Notes under the pieces: generated by a model | The model's database searches: none | What the model was told of the DNA's origin: nothing | Seen by the model: the letters and a program-made list of their open reading frames with translations, nothing else | Assembly: GCF_032854445.1 (NCBI RefSeq) | Contig: NC_088303.1 | Span: 21,707,501-21,771,500, forward strand | Length of the DNA: 64,000 nt | Direction: 5' to 3' | Origin: Liolophura sinensis | Taxonomy: Eukaryota; Mollusca; Polyplacophora; Chitonida; Chitonidae | Position numbers and translations under genes: made by a program | In this document: positions 35,037-45,725 of the stretch, piece after piece | Position numbering within the stretch: the first letter of the stretch is position 1 | How the letters are laid out: each line of letters opens with the position of its first letter

Positions 35037-35310
35037 TACCCGTCCCGATGGCTCCGTTGGTAGAGCCCTACCTCCGTAGGGTAGATCCAGGGTCAATTCT
35101 GGGTCGGGTCACGCCTTAGATCTTAAAAGAAGGAAAGCTTCCTCGCTTGGCGGTCAGCATTAAGGGGATTGTGCAACGACTGGTTGACCCGTATTAGTAT
35201 AATGACTGGGGTGGGACGGCTAACTTGCCTTAGGTAGTGAAGCAGCACTAGATAAAAGAGCGGCTGAAAAATTGTTAAGTATGACCTTAAACCCGAAGCA
35301 CTCACTCACT
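35037..35310 (+). mobile_element. SINE family B, + sense
   Basis: The tRNA-like head leads on this strand (CCCGATGGCTCCGTTGGTAG A box; CCAGGGTCAATTCTGGGTC B-box region), followed by GAAAGCTTCCTCGCTTGGCG, TGCAACGACTGGTTGACCCG, CTAGATAAAAGAGCGGCTG and a final CACTCACTCGC. It is the reverse orientation of the 21262 copy. Confidence 0.8.
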
Positions 35311-35392
35311 CGCTCTAATACACGTAGTTTTAAATATTTTTTTCGAGGAGAAAAGGGTGTTAATAATTATTTGACTAATAGGTATTTGACTT

Positions 35393-35490
35393 ACTTATTT
35401 ATTCCATTGGTGTTTATACACTACTTAGGGATATTTCACTTATACAACGGCGGCCAGCATTATGGAGGGAGGAAATGCTGGACATGTGGG
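35393..35490 (-). mobile_element. SINE family A, 3' portion
   Basis: TTATTTATTCCATTGGTGTT, AGGGATATTTCACTTATACA and CGGCGGCCAGCATTATGGAG match the family A 3' end; the head is absent. Confidence 0.65.
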
Positions 35491-36772
35491 ACCATCTTTC
35501 CGTAGATATTGTCTTTGTATAATAATGTTCTAATTAAGGATGTAATACATGACTAATAAATTTATTTGAAGGTAAATTGTCTGTTTTCATCCATTCACAT
35601 GCATTTAATCAGAATTATGATAATATAAATAAGATCAAAATCCTGAATGATCACGTTTGATAGCTGAACAGACCAAATTCTAGTGCAAATATATTTATTA
35701 AACATGTGCTACATCATCATATAAAACATTATTGGTATCATTCAATATCACTGTCCATGCCTTAGACACAACGGCAAAGTTTCTACGAAAATATATCATC
35801 TTTCACGGAGAGAAAGTGCAATTTCCTTACACTTAGGATTAATATAAGGTCACCCGATATATTATAAGCATCTTGTCCTGTGTACTTGAGTAGTGTGACA
35901 GAGGATTAAATTTGTCCTCAGATTGATAATATTTCAAAAGATCAATGAACTGTATTAGTTACGGTTTTCTTTTGTGTTGTCTGTAAACAATGAAGAAATA
36001 AATAAAGATGTTGGTACTCGTTATTTGATCATATCACTAGTGGATTAATTTGGAAAAATACACCGGAAAATGTAGTTATATGTAGTTATTATAAGGTGTA
36101 TGCGGTACGATTTTCTTAAGTGTTGTATGTAAAGATGTAAATAAAGATATTGGTACGAGCTAATACATAAATAGCAACCGTTGCAAAACGTAGCTTGGGT
36201 TCAGATATATCGCGGTTGTCTCATTTTCACAACCACAAAAACTGAACCTGAACCGATAGCCAATAGACCACCACACGTTGTTCCCTTCCACGTGGAACTG
36301 CTGCGTTCCACATGTCAACGCTGTTTATCAGAAAAACAGGGTTGCATGAAACCTTAATTAAACGGGGGAACAATTAAAAACTGCTAACAGGTTTTCTGGC
36401 ACCATGGAAATGCCGTATAGTGGAATAGTCTCGATTGTGAAATTCATACTTTGGGCGATTAGTTTGTGAAGATGCAGAGTGCTGTCCACTCAAACCTAGC
36501 AACGTAGTCAAGTGACGCAAAATTGGCAGTTCGCGAAGTTCAGATGGTGTCCGACTGAAAGCGCTGGTTACATTTCTGTTGACTCGGAAAGTGTAGACTG
36601 TATATTAATTATTCAGAATTACTTGCAATCCTGATGCCGGGAACCAGGTTTGCAAGAACAGAGACGTGTAAGTGTGGAAGCTAAAGAGCGAAAATTGAAA
36701 TAATTCTTAGCCAACATTATACCTTTTTCTTCTTCCCTCTTGCCAAAAAGTCACCATATTTTTACGTTTAAG

Positions 36773-37395
36773 TTTGCCCTGAGGACTGGAATACTGTATG
36801 TTCAAGAACTCTGGATGACTTCACTGTAAATCGCCCACGAAGATACTGCAAACGAACCGATAGCGGATTTGAGTCCAGTGGGCAGTGTATTACTTGTGAG
36901 TACCCACACACGGGATATAATGTGACATCACAATGTGTGACAGAACACAGCAGGTATTCCAAACCGGCTATTGCTGGATGGATTACAGCTTTACAAACCT
37001 TAATATTGTGATTTAAGTATTCTTAGTAAGTTGAGTATAGCGACAAAAAAACCCAAACAAGAACAACAAAAAAAGAACAAACAATCAAAAGCAACACACC
37101 AATAGTACGCTTCCTGCTTTAACTTTGTATCTGATCCTTCGCCGTTAAAGTGGTGCAGACAGCAACGCTTTATGACGATTTGGAATGCGGAAATAAGATG
37201 TTTACCTGTAAAAATATTTCCCAGCCATAAACTTTATCCTTTTTAAAGTCCCATTGATATAAATAGTTTTCAGCTGTCTAGTTAGCACTGTGATTTAATG
37301 AAATCCTATCATAGCTTGTGTTATACTTAATGCACGTTTTTCCTTCAGCCCCCATGGACATTTCTGGCAATGGATGCTGTGAGTTCGGCCGTTAA
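36773..37395 (+). pseudogene. 5'-truncated copy of the secreted Cys-rich peptide gene (exons 36773-36895, 37349-37395)
   Basis: The cysteine exon (acceptor TTTAAG, 123 nt, donor T|GTGAGT) and last exon (acceptor CCTTCAG, stop TAA 37393-37395) are open and keep all six cysteines with the family spacing x7, x15, x12, x11, 0. The C-terminus reads CCEFGR. The poly(A) signal AATAAA is at 37481-37486. The promoter block, non-coding exon and signal-peptide exon found in the second copy are missing because the 2.1 kb holding them is absent upstream. Compared with the second copy, the cysteine exon has nine substitutions, all changing amino acids. Either it is a dead fragment or it uses a distant first exon not recognised here. 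Confidence 0.7.
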
Positions 37396-37682
37396 ATTGG
37401 AAAATCAAAAACCTCATATCGGTTCAACATGATCGACAAATGGCCTTTCCAACTTTCCTTTTTTCAGCGTCACACCATGTAATAAAGTTATTCATACAAC
37501 AAAGACTAATGTTTTTCGATTTTAATTAATCGGCACTACTGACACCTTCGCTAAAACATAATGAATTATTATGTGAGTGATGTCTTGATAAATGGCGCAT
37601 ATAATAATAATTGATTGATTGCTTGACTGATATGCTGATTGATAGGTTCATTGATTTTTTAACTGCTCCACTGTTTTATTGA

Positions 37683-37913
37683 TTGACGTATTCATGGAGG
37701 ACAATGGTATACAATCTGAAAGGAGATAAATCTCTATCTTACTATTATCCATTTGGAAGGCCTGATCATGGTCTACGAATGTTAAAGCCTACGAATGACG
37801 AACGCTTACATTTACATCAGAGGTATGTATCGTGCTTAACTGAACGTGAAATATTTGAGGACCGTCTGATACATAACAGACGCGATGCTGATGATTATGG
37901 TGATATTGTTTAA
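37683..37913 (+). other. Small open frame shared by both duplicates
   Basis: 76 codons; its last ~57 residues (YYPFGRPDHGLRML.. to RRDADDYGDIV) are also open in the second copy at 50514-50699, with only a few differences. The last codons run into the 3' end of a SINE relic at 37934. No family was recognised, and recent duplication alone could keep both frames open. Confidence 0.25.
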
Positions 37914-37933
37914 TTGGAGTATTCAAGAACTCT

Positions 37934-38095
37934 TCACTTATACGACGATGACCAGCATTTTGATCTGAGCTCAGAGGAAATCCACGACCCTTCTACGTAC
38001 GACTGGAACTCAAAGCAGTTGTACTGGTGAGAGGTTCTTGTGACATTGTGCTGCGCTATTACACTAAGCACCAGAACACGGAGGTCTCGATGTTG
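37934..38095 (-). mobile_element. Worn SINE family A (first duplicate)
   Basis: CTTATACGACGATGACCAGC, GAAATCCACGACC, GTGAGAGGTTCTTGTGACAT and GCTGCGCTATTACACTAAGC follow the family A order, ending in a head-like CACGGAGG. The same relic is at 50716-50878, so it predates the duplication. Confidence 0.6.
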
Positions 38096-38669
38096 AATCT
38101 GTAGCAGAGTTTTGTCAATGTCTGAGCCCACAGATAGTGTGTGATCGTATACCGTTTTAACACAGCGATCTCTGGGGTTTTTTGACTTACCTTTTAAATA
38201 ATTTTAGACACTACCAATTGCGTTAATATTTTATCAAAAATTTCCATAAAAACTCAGACTTAAGGGTACCAACAAATTTTTGGAGGCCCATGACCGAGTT
38301 TATAATTAGATGAAAGGACCCACTATGGCGGGTACCAAGGTGTTTCACTTTTATGTCGTTCAATAGTTCTGTTTTAGTCTGTCCAGATTATTGTCTTCTT
38401 GTCAATGCTCTGTTTTACAAACGATTCACTTTAACACCGATAAGTCAAACGAAATTTCCATTTGATCTCAGATAACAGAGCAGGAACAATTTAATCAGAT
38501 GACACGCCTGGAGTCATGTCTAGTGCTATGGCCTCTTATTTATTCAGCACTGTGTATTTGTGTTGAGTCAATGGACTCGCCCTGCAGCCAGATAGCATGA
38601 CAAATGTGGATGGGAGTGACGTCAAACAAACTAAAACAATCACAAATTCATCAGAAAGATCCTCTGTAT

Positions 38670-39350
38670 TGTCAGATAATGCAGGCGGGAAACACACACT
38701 GCATGGATTTAGGGCATACAGCCCGAATCCTTCGCCTACCAGTTGTCAACCGTAATGGACGCCCGGGTCAATAAACAAGACCAATTTCCAAAACAACTTT
38801 CAACACAAACCATCAAAGAACTTAGAAAGTGTAAAGAGTATAAGAAATTAGGTCGGAGAGGCATGAAGAGAAACATTCAGCACTTTTAAAAAATGCTGGG
38901 AAGAAGAGAAAGAAATGTTTTATATGATGTTTTTATATAATGTTTTACTTAGTACTATCCTGGTATATAAGTTTATCACATGTACAACTCTTCATATATC
39001 CCAGGAGGAGATTTTATTCAGCAGAATGCGTATTTGTTCCCTAGCTTTTACAAGGCGATATTTGTACACGCCATATACACTGCCCATATAGTTATCCAAT
39101 TTTAGGATAAATAAAAATTTGTCAGAATTAAACAGGCTGTACCAGTTTGAATATCTAGTCACTTTTAATAAATGGTTTCCGCGAATTTTAAATACATGTT
39201 ACTGGAACAACTCAGTGAGCGACGAGACACCCTATGAATGGTAACTCAAGTGTGTAGGGGGCCTGAAAAAGGCTTTGTTGCCTTTCACGTCAATGTGACC
39301 GTGCAAGCCCTTTTAATTAAGCACACATCATGATGGGATTCTGTCAATTA
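38670..39350 (-). repeat. Fragment related to the RT element (copy 1 of 3)
   Basis: Contains on the minus strand GAAAGGCAACAAAGCCTTTT, which matches the RT-upstream region at 22790, and GTTTGTGTTGAAAGTTGTTT, which matches its 3' segment. Frames are broken. Sister copies lie at 44537-45230 and 51470-52150; each is followed by a SINE family B copy and a GGCCATTTTA-type block. Confidence 0.6.
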
Positions 39351-39365
39351 TAAGATAGTGATATA

Positions 39366-40916
39366 TACTACCAGGCAAAAGAAAGGTTTCACCCACTTCT
39401 TGAGCCCATAAAACAAAAACAAAGGCAGATATAAGAATTAAGAAGATTGGTTTATAAACAAGAATCATTGTGAAATATTCTCTCAAAAAGGCTTTAAAAT
39501 ATTGGCATTCAATTGGCCACAAAACGCAATGAAAGAGACAAGGGGTCAGAAGAAAAAATTACACAAATGTAAAGTTAACTGGCAAGTGCATGTAAAGTCA
39601 CAGTATCCACAGAAATGAAGGACTACAGTCATCAGTAGCGAGTGTGGCCATCCTAGGCATCAATGCAAGCAAGCACACGCCTCCGCATTGACGTCGTCAG
39701 TCGCCGGATGACGTCAACAGGGATAACGTTCCATAGGTTTAACAGAGCTTGCTCAAGTTCCTGTTGGTTAGTTGAAGGAGGCACCAGCTGTCTCAAACGG
39801 CGGTCAAGGTGATCCAAGAGATGCTCAATGGGGTTCATGTCTGTTGAGTTGGCTGGCCAGGGCAACACGATGACGTTTGCGGTCTCGAGGTAGTCTGTAA
39901 CAATGCGGGCAGTGTGAGGTCTTGCGTTGTCGTGTTGCAAGATCGATCCTCTTGGCTGTCGTTGGAGGAAAGGAACGACGACAGGTCTCAGTACCTCATC
40001 AACGTATCGCTGGCCAGTCAGATTACCTTGCACAATAACCAGCTGCGTCTTCATTTGGTCACAAATCCCTCCCCAAACCATGACGCCTCCGCCTCCAAAC
40101 GGATAAACCTCTCTTACGCAGTTTGGCGCGAGACGCTCGCCTCTTCGTCGGAAAATTCGAACTCTGCCATCGTTCCTGAATAGACAGAACCTGCTCTCGT
40201 CTGTAAACAGCACTCTCGCCCAGTCACGTCGCTGCCACCGACGTACAATACGTGCCCATCGCAATCTGCGTTGACGGTGTAAAAGGGTCAAGGCCATCCC
40301 ACGGAAGGGGCGGTAAAGTCGTAAACCAGCTGAACGAAGACGACGCAGTGTTGTTCTGGGGCTGATGACATGGCCTAGTGCCGTCGCCGCTGTTGACGTC
40401 GCCGTGACGAATCGGTTTCGGAGGTGGATCTGCCGGATGTAGCGATCTTCAGCCGCAGTTGTTACCCTCGGTCTTCCCGATCTTGGTCTGTCTTGGGTCT
40501 GGCCTGTCTGCTGATAGCGTATCAACAACCTCCTGATGGTGGTTTGGCTGCAGTTGAACGTTCTTGCAATGTGACGTTGCGAGACTCCCATGGTGGACAT
40601 ACCGATGGCCTGGTCTCGTTGCGCTTGCGTTGTCTTGGCATACTGTTTGTGTTTTTTCTGTCACTGAATGTCTGCTCTTTCGAGCAAGAGTATTTATGCA
40701 ACATTACTGCACGTGCATCACGAGCCATGCATCAAAAGGACGTTTTGCATGTGGTCGCAATTTCACATTTCCAATTGCTGCGTTCGTGACGATGCGTTCT
40801 GGTAGAGGAAACGATGCAGTCATACACTAAGTCCTGCTTAGAATCAAACCCGGAACCGCGCTTTTACTGTTTTTATGACAAAAAATACGGCGAAACCTTT
40901 CTTTTGCCTGGTAGTT
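39366..40916 (-). mobile_element. Tc1-like DNA transposon
   Basis: Perfect 23-bp terminal inverted repeats (CTACCAGGCAAAAGAAAGG then TTTC) lie at 39368-39390 and 40892-40914. They enclose the DD34E transposase at 39653-40600. The second duplicate has the empty site GTGATATAGTATGG at 52143-52156. Comparison places the insertion at a TA: TA at 39364-39365 on the left and CA (a mutated TA) at 40917-40918 on the right. Total length is about 1.55 kb, usual for the family. Confidence 0.92.
39653..40600 (-). CDS. Tc1-family transposase (DD34E)
   Basis: 315 residues. An N-terminal helix-turn-helix (SQRHIARTFNCSQTTIRRLL, then a second DNA-binding helix region with the RPRSGRPR hook) is followed by the catalytic triad: Asp in LFTDESRF, Asp in LQHDNARPH, and Glu in MNPIEHLL, with 34 residues between the second Asp and the Glu. 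A GGGGVMVWGG motif lies between. The frame's first ATG is at 40600, but an out-of-frame ATG at 40641 begins the usual basic start (PRQRKRN). A missing base near 40613-40618 would explain the split. The protein as it stands lacks about 15 N-terminal residues, so activity is doubtful. Confidence 0.9.
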   Translation of the reverse strand: MSTMGVSQRHIARTFNCSQTTIRRLLIRYQQTGQTQDRPRSGRPRVTTAAEDRYIRQIHLRNRFVTATSTAATALGHVISPRTTLRRLRSAGLRLYRPFRGMALTLLHRQRRLRWARIVRRWQRRDWARVLFTDESRFCLFRNDGRVRIFRRRGERLAPNCVREVYPFGGGGVMVWGGICDQMKTQLVIVQGNLTGQRYVDEVLRPVVVPFLQRQPRGSILQHDNARPHTARIVTDYLETANVIVLPWPANSTDMNPIEHLLDHLDRRLRQLVPPSTNQQELEQALLNLWNVIPVDVIRRLTTSMRRRVLACIDA

Positions 40917-40929
40917 CAGTATGGTATAT

Positions 40930-41180
40930 AGAGTGAGTAATTGTTTGTTTAACGTCATATTTAAAATTTCTTCAGCCATATGACGACGAAGGAATTCTTG
41001 CAGTGCGTGTAATGTGACTCCTTGTTGCAGGACGGATTTCCACCGTTCTTTAATCTAGTGCTGCTTCACTAAGAAGACTTGCCGAAGGCAAGTATACTGA
41101 TTTGGGTCAACCAGTCGTTGACCTTTAATGCTGAATGCCAAGCGAGGAAGTTGTAACCTCTTTTTTAAGGTCTTAGGTAC
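40930..41180 (-). mobile_element. SINE family B (first duplicate)
   Basis: GAGTGAGTAATTGTTTGTTT, CCATATGACGACGAAGGAAT, TTGCAGGACGGATTTCCACC, TAGTGCTGCTTCACTAAGA and GTCAACCAGTCGTTGACC; the tRNA-like end is cut off after TAAGGTCTTAGGT. The equivalent copy is at 52160. Confidence 0.75.
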
Positions 41181-41394
41181 CTGATAGCGGCCATTTTAGA
41201 ACGCAAACTTGGCGACCTCCATGCTTGCAGTTTAATTAAAACCGCGCCCTCCCCCATATTCTTGCCACCCCCGAACACGCGAAACCGTGCCCTCTGTGAC
41301 CTTCGTGTTCAAAATCCATTACGATTTAGGGAATAAATGTCAGTAATCCCGATTTAAAAATTCACAAAATATTTGTATATCTTGCATTGAAAAC

Positions 41395-42458
41395 TTTATT
41401 ACATCACGTGATGGAGATAGGAAGGAAACATATTATGGTCTTTTGTCGATTATGTTGAGCCGATATCAGGTTTTTCATTATCCAGCAATACAGCATCCAT
41501 TGCCAGAAATGTCCACGGGGGCTGAAAGAAATGCACATGAAATATAATAGATGTCATGGAAGTTTTCATTTCATCGATAGCTCTGTAAACTAGGAAGGAA
41601 AAGAATATTTACTGAAACCGAAAGCCTGTTTTTTGGTCCGTTAAATAACTTAACAGACTAAACAAGCAATACAAATATCTCCTTAAAGTATCGTTGTTTA
41701 ATACCCCAACAAAGAGGTCTAACAACACCAAGTCAAGGCAGTAAATGGTTGTACTGTTTTTGGATTGTGTGTTGTTTGTCGTCATACTAAGACAACAGTC
41801 AGGTTTTATGAAAGAATATATCAACTACCGCACCTTTACATTCTAGATGCCATTACGCGCGGTACCCTTAAAGCTGCAGTGTACCGATCCAGAGGATTTG
41901 GAATACCAGGTATTATACGATACTTGTGAAGGACTCGTTCGTTTGTAGTCAAGGATATGGCACTGCCCATATAACACTAGACGGCAGTGCGAGCTGATTT
42001 AGTTTGGCTGCCACACAAGGTGTCATGTTATATCCCGGGTTTTGAGTACTCACATGCAATACAATTCCCTTTGGCCACAAATCCGTCAAGGGTTCGTTTG
42101 CAATATCTTCGTGCACGATTTACGGTGAACTCATCCAGATCTCTTGAACACACCGTTGTCCATCCGTCCGGGCATCCGCCTGAAAGTAAAAATATGGCGA
42201 CTTTAGTAAAGAAAGAATGTATAAGTAAACATGAAAAAGAGCATACAATTCATTTAAAAAACATTTCCATTCCTTATTCGTAAACGGCGCAGACCATGTC
42301 CAAATCAACACAAATGCAACCGACCATGGAGTGAAAATTACTTTAGCCGTGACTGCCCATAAATGTGCGCCAATAAGTTAGACACACTAACCAGAACTCT
42401 CTGCCCACGTCATGGCAAGCACGCATACCAAAAGGGCCAAAAGGATCAGAGATCGCAT
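41395..42458 (-). CDS. Secreted six-cysteine peptide gene, minus copy 1 (exons 42458-42392, 42179-42054, 41521-41478)
   Basis: Predicted 78-residue precursor. The ATG exon (67 nt, MRSLILLALLVCVLAMTWAESS) is a clear signal peptide. After donor G|GTTAGT the cysteine exon (126 nt, acceptor TTTCAG, donor T|GTGAGT) carries four Cys. The last exon (acceptor TTTCAG) carries adjacent CC and ends IAG then TAA at 41478-41480. The poly(A) signal AATAAA (reverse) is at 41395-41400. All joins keep phase 1. Cys are at residues 25, 33, 49, 62, 74, 75, giving spacing x7, x15, x12, x11, 0. A leader exon ends at 42813 and the ATG exon starts at 42469. The last Gly suggests C-terminal amidation. No known family matches by eye; an immune, venom-like or signalling peptide are all possible. 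Confidence 0.82.
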
Positions 42459-42812
42459 CTTGGAGGATTCTGCAATGAAAGAAGGAAATTAAATACTGTC
42501 ATAGTTGGAAAACCGCTAATAAATCATTAAATTCTCTAAGCCCAAGAACTGTCTATTTGAGATCATTATTTAGTCACCGATGTCTTAAAAATAGTGTGTT
42601 TAAACCAATTTTAGACTAAGTATTTATCATTTACAGGTATCTTAACTTAAGTTCAGTGTTCAAAACACCCATTCATTCGATTGGTATTTAAAATAAACTA
42701 GACATATTTGTGCACAAGAGGGCAAATATGAATGGAACTTGATGTTTACATTAATATAAATGTTTAAAAATAACAAAGAAAATAAATATAAATTACAAGG
42801 TAAGATACTTAC

Positions 42813-42928
42813 GTGTGAGCTGTAGGACTTCTTGTCTGGCGAGGTCTGACGACAGGTGTCAGTGGATACCAAGAGACATCTTCACATTCGGTTATATCTA
42901 CCTGAAAACCGGATATTGCTCCTCCCAC
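42813..42928 (-). promoter_or_regulatory. Promoter and non-coding exon of minus copy 1
   Basis: The 38-bp block 42928-42891 reads GTGGGAGGAGCAATATCCGG, TTTTCAGGTAGATATAAC on the minus strand and ends in a TATA-like element. The leader exon runs from about 42865 to 42813 and ends at donor CACAC|GTAAGT. The intron to the ATG exon is 343 nt. Confidence 0.7.
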
Positions 42929-42929
42929 T

Positions 42930-44250
42930 CTCGACCTCTTAAATTAAATCTTTAAAATAAAAGGCCATTTAACTCCCCATGTTCCCAAAGGTCATCAGTA
43001 TCTAAGATCACAGCAATATTGCTTTTGTTTGTGGGTTTATCAGTCTCGACTCCTGTTTATGTCTTGGTACATATGTTTATCAAGATTTCAAGGAGGAGAT
43101 TATCTATCTATTCATCCTTTAGCTAAGGTGGTATATAAACATATTGTGGATTGCAGTAAAGATTAGGGGCACTCTCATATCCGAAGAAACAAAACAATTT
43201 CTCAGGTTAAATAAAATTTTTGCAAATTTTGAAACAGTAATTTATATACGTCTAAATCTTAAAACCATACTTCTGCAAAGGTTTAAGAAATATAACTTTA
43301 GAGATGGCTGTTTTTACACTGAGCCTATCTATTACAGACATCCATCTTTTCTTAAAACGTAGATGCAGTTTTGTTTGTGTATTTTCTCAAATAAATGCGT
43401 TCATGATATGAGACACGGGTATGAACTTTTCTATTTATGTTTTCATTCTTTATATATAACAAGAAAGAAATTCGGGATAAATGACACAGTTCTGTAGCAC
43501 GAAGAATCTTTGAAATATCTCCAAAGTGAGGACGTTTTTAGGCCATAGAAGGTTTGTTTTTCTCCCTCAGAATAAAAACACACAACATTGATGTAGAGAA
43601 ACTCATTTTTGCAAAGAACTTGTCCAGTAGATATCAATTATTTGCACTGTGTGGTGTTATCGTCTGATACAAGTGCGAGATGAAAACATTCATAGAATAG
43701 CTATATTGGCCTCTTGTGGAAATTTGATCCATGTCTGATACGACTGCATCAGTCTATCTAGGCCACACTTACTGCTAGCTGTGACCTTGTATTAATCATA
43801 AGTATCAGGAAATTGCACTTTTTTCTTCCTGTGAAGAAAGGCTTTCTATTCAAAGGAACACATTGTCACTTTACGTAAATTCGATTGTTACGCTCCAGCC
43901 AGATTACTGTTACGCTCAGACAATAATTTGTACATGAAGAAAATCACAATTGTTGACTGCATTAAATGGCATGTTTATATATCTGTTTTTAGATACGCGA
44001 AGACAAATTTCTTTTTGACAGCTGACGTAAATATCAAAATCAGCGCTTATTATGGATATATGGCACTAATAAAACTTGATTTCCGGGTACATGGAAGATA
44101 TTCAGAAGATCCAATGCAACAAGTCGATAAAATATCGATACTTGAAAACTGATGGTTACAGCTGTCGAGTGGCAATAACAAAGAACAGCTAGAGCATAAC
44201 GTAAAACAAACCTACCGGATCTCTACTGAAGGAACGTCATTGTTAATTTA
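42930..44250. other. Upstream region, duplicated, no further gene
   Basis: This 1.3 kb is repeated at 54251-55600. No second peptide exon was found. Short open frames are AT-rich and not conserved as frames between the copies. Confidence 0.45.
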
Positions 44251-44254
44251 TTTA

Positions 44255-44362
44255 CTTTTTTTATTAATTTATTTATTTTGTATTTTATGCCGCACTAAAG
44301 AATATTTCACTTACACGATTGCGGTCAGCATTGTCGTTGAAGGAAACCCTGCAGAAACCTGG
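44255..44362 (-). mobile_element. SINE family A, 3' portion (first duplicate)
   Basis: TTTTATGCCGCACTAAAGAA, TATTTCACTTACACGATTGC and GGTCAGCATTGTCG; the equivalent piece is at 55600-55712. Confidence 0.6.
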
Positions 44363-44365
44363 GGA

Positions 44366-44530
44366 GTGAGTGAGTGAGTGCTTGGGGTGCTCTTTTATCT
44401 AATGCTGCTTTACTGAGACGACTTACCGAAGGCAAGAAAGCGGCACCACCCGAGCGATTATACTGTTACGGGTCGTTGCACTTTCCCGTAGTGCTGAACG
44501 CCAAGCGAGGAAGCCCCAATTTCCTCTTAA
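44366..44530 (-). mobile_element. SINE family B, truncated (first duplicate)
   Basis: GTGAGTGAGTGAGTGCTTGG, TTTTATCTAATGCTGCTTTA, CCGAAGGCAAGAAAGCGGCA and AACGCCAAGCGAGGAAG, then it joins the RT-related fragment. Confidence 0.7.
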
Positions 44531-44536
44531 AGGAAG

Positions 44537-45230
44537 CTGTATTGTCACATAATGCAGGCGGGAAACACACACTGCATAAGTTTGGGGCATACAGCCGGAA
44601 TCCTTCGCATACCATTCGTCAACCGTAAATCCATCCGGGTCAATAAACAAGAACAATTTGCAAAACAACTTTCCACACAAACCACCAAAGAACTTTAGAA
44701 AGTATATAATGTATAAGAAATTAAGTCGGAGATATATGAAGGGAAACATTCAGCACTTTTAGAAAATGCTGGGAAGAAGCGCAAGGAATGTTTTATGCGC
44801 ATAAATGTAATTAGTGCAATGCTGGTATATAAGTTTATCACATACACATTCCAGTTGTACTTTGAATGCAACTCCTTATATATCAGCATAATGCGTATTG
44901 GTTCCTACGTTTTACAAGGCGATATTTGTACACGCCGTATACACGACCCATATTGCTATCCAATTAAAGACAATTAAAATATATCAGAATTGCACAGACT
45001 GTACTAATTGGAATACCTGGTCACTTTTAATAAATGGTTTCCGCGAAGTTTAAATACATGTTACTGGAACAACAGTGAACGACGAGACAACCTATGAATG
45101 ATAACTCAAGTGTGGAGTGGACCTGAAAAAGGCTTTGTTGCCTTTCACGTCTATGTGATTGTGCAAACCGTTTTTAATAAGCACAAATCATGATTGAATT
45201 CTGACAATTATAACATAGTAATATGGTATG
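44537..45230 (-). repeat. Fragment related to the RT element (copy 2 of 3)
   Basis: Same segment as at 38670 and 51470 (CATAATGCAGGCGGGAAACA to GGCTTTGTTGCCTTTCACG). More diverged than the other two from each other, so it dates from an older duplication. Confidence 0.6.
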
Positions 45231-45236
45231 GTATAT

Positions 45237-45725
45237 AGAGCGAGTGAGAAAGTGAGAGAGTGAGTAAGTGAGTACTTAACAAATTTGTCAGTCATATGAC
45301 GACGGGGAGTCCTTTTATCTGGTGCTGCTTCAATGAGACCACTTGCCGAAGGCAAGTATACTTATACAGGTCAACCAGTCGTTGGCCCTTAATGCTGAAC
45401 GTCAAGCGACGAAGTTGTAACTTCCTCTTTTTTAAGGTCTTAGGTGTGACCCGACCCATAATTGACCCTGGATCTACTTCCTCCGAAACGGACGCTCTAC
45501 CATCTGTGTTATCGGGGTAGGTGGTATATAGAAATCTAGTGCGGTAACTGATAACGGCCATTTTAAAAGGTAACCTTGGCGACCTCGATAAATTCGTGGC
45601 TTTGTTAAAACGCTGAGGGCACGAATGGCACGGAGGGCACGGGCTGCGGTTAATTAAAACCGCGTCCTCCGCGATATTCGCACCACTGCGGAACTACCTC
45701 TGTGATTCTCTGCAGTGTCGCAAGC
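45237..45725 (-). mobile_element. SINE family B plus adjoining GGCCATTTTA block
   Basis: A SINE B with a fuller tRNA-like end (GGATCTACTTCCTCCGAAAC, TCTACCATCTGTGTTATCGG) spans 45237-45530. It is followed to about 45725 by the block GATAACGGCCATTTTA..AACCGCG also found at 41180-41300 and 52420-52570, where it precedes the 3' end of a peptide gene. No peptide gene follows here. Confidence 0.65.

Larger units (their letters stand above)
35795..44535 (+). repeat. Segmental duplication, first copy
   Basis: This block is repeated in the same orientation at 46900-55890. Long stretches match with only scattered differences, for example CACGGAGAGAAAGTGCAATT at 35819 and 46914, the peptide exons (36773/49900 and 42054/53379) and the promoter regions. 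Differences: about 2.1 kb present in the second copy (47130-49260) is missing here, and a Tc1-like element (39366-40916) is present only here. Confidence 0.85.

Noticed and set aside
41478-42458. Assignment of the peptide family to defensins because of the terminal CC
   Set aside because: Only the final CC is alike; the loop lengths (7, 15, 12, 11) are much longer than in beta-defensins and no other signature was seen.
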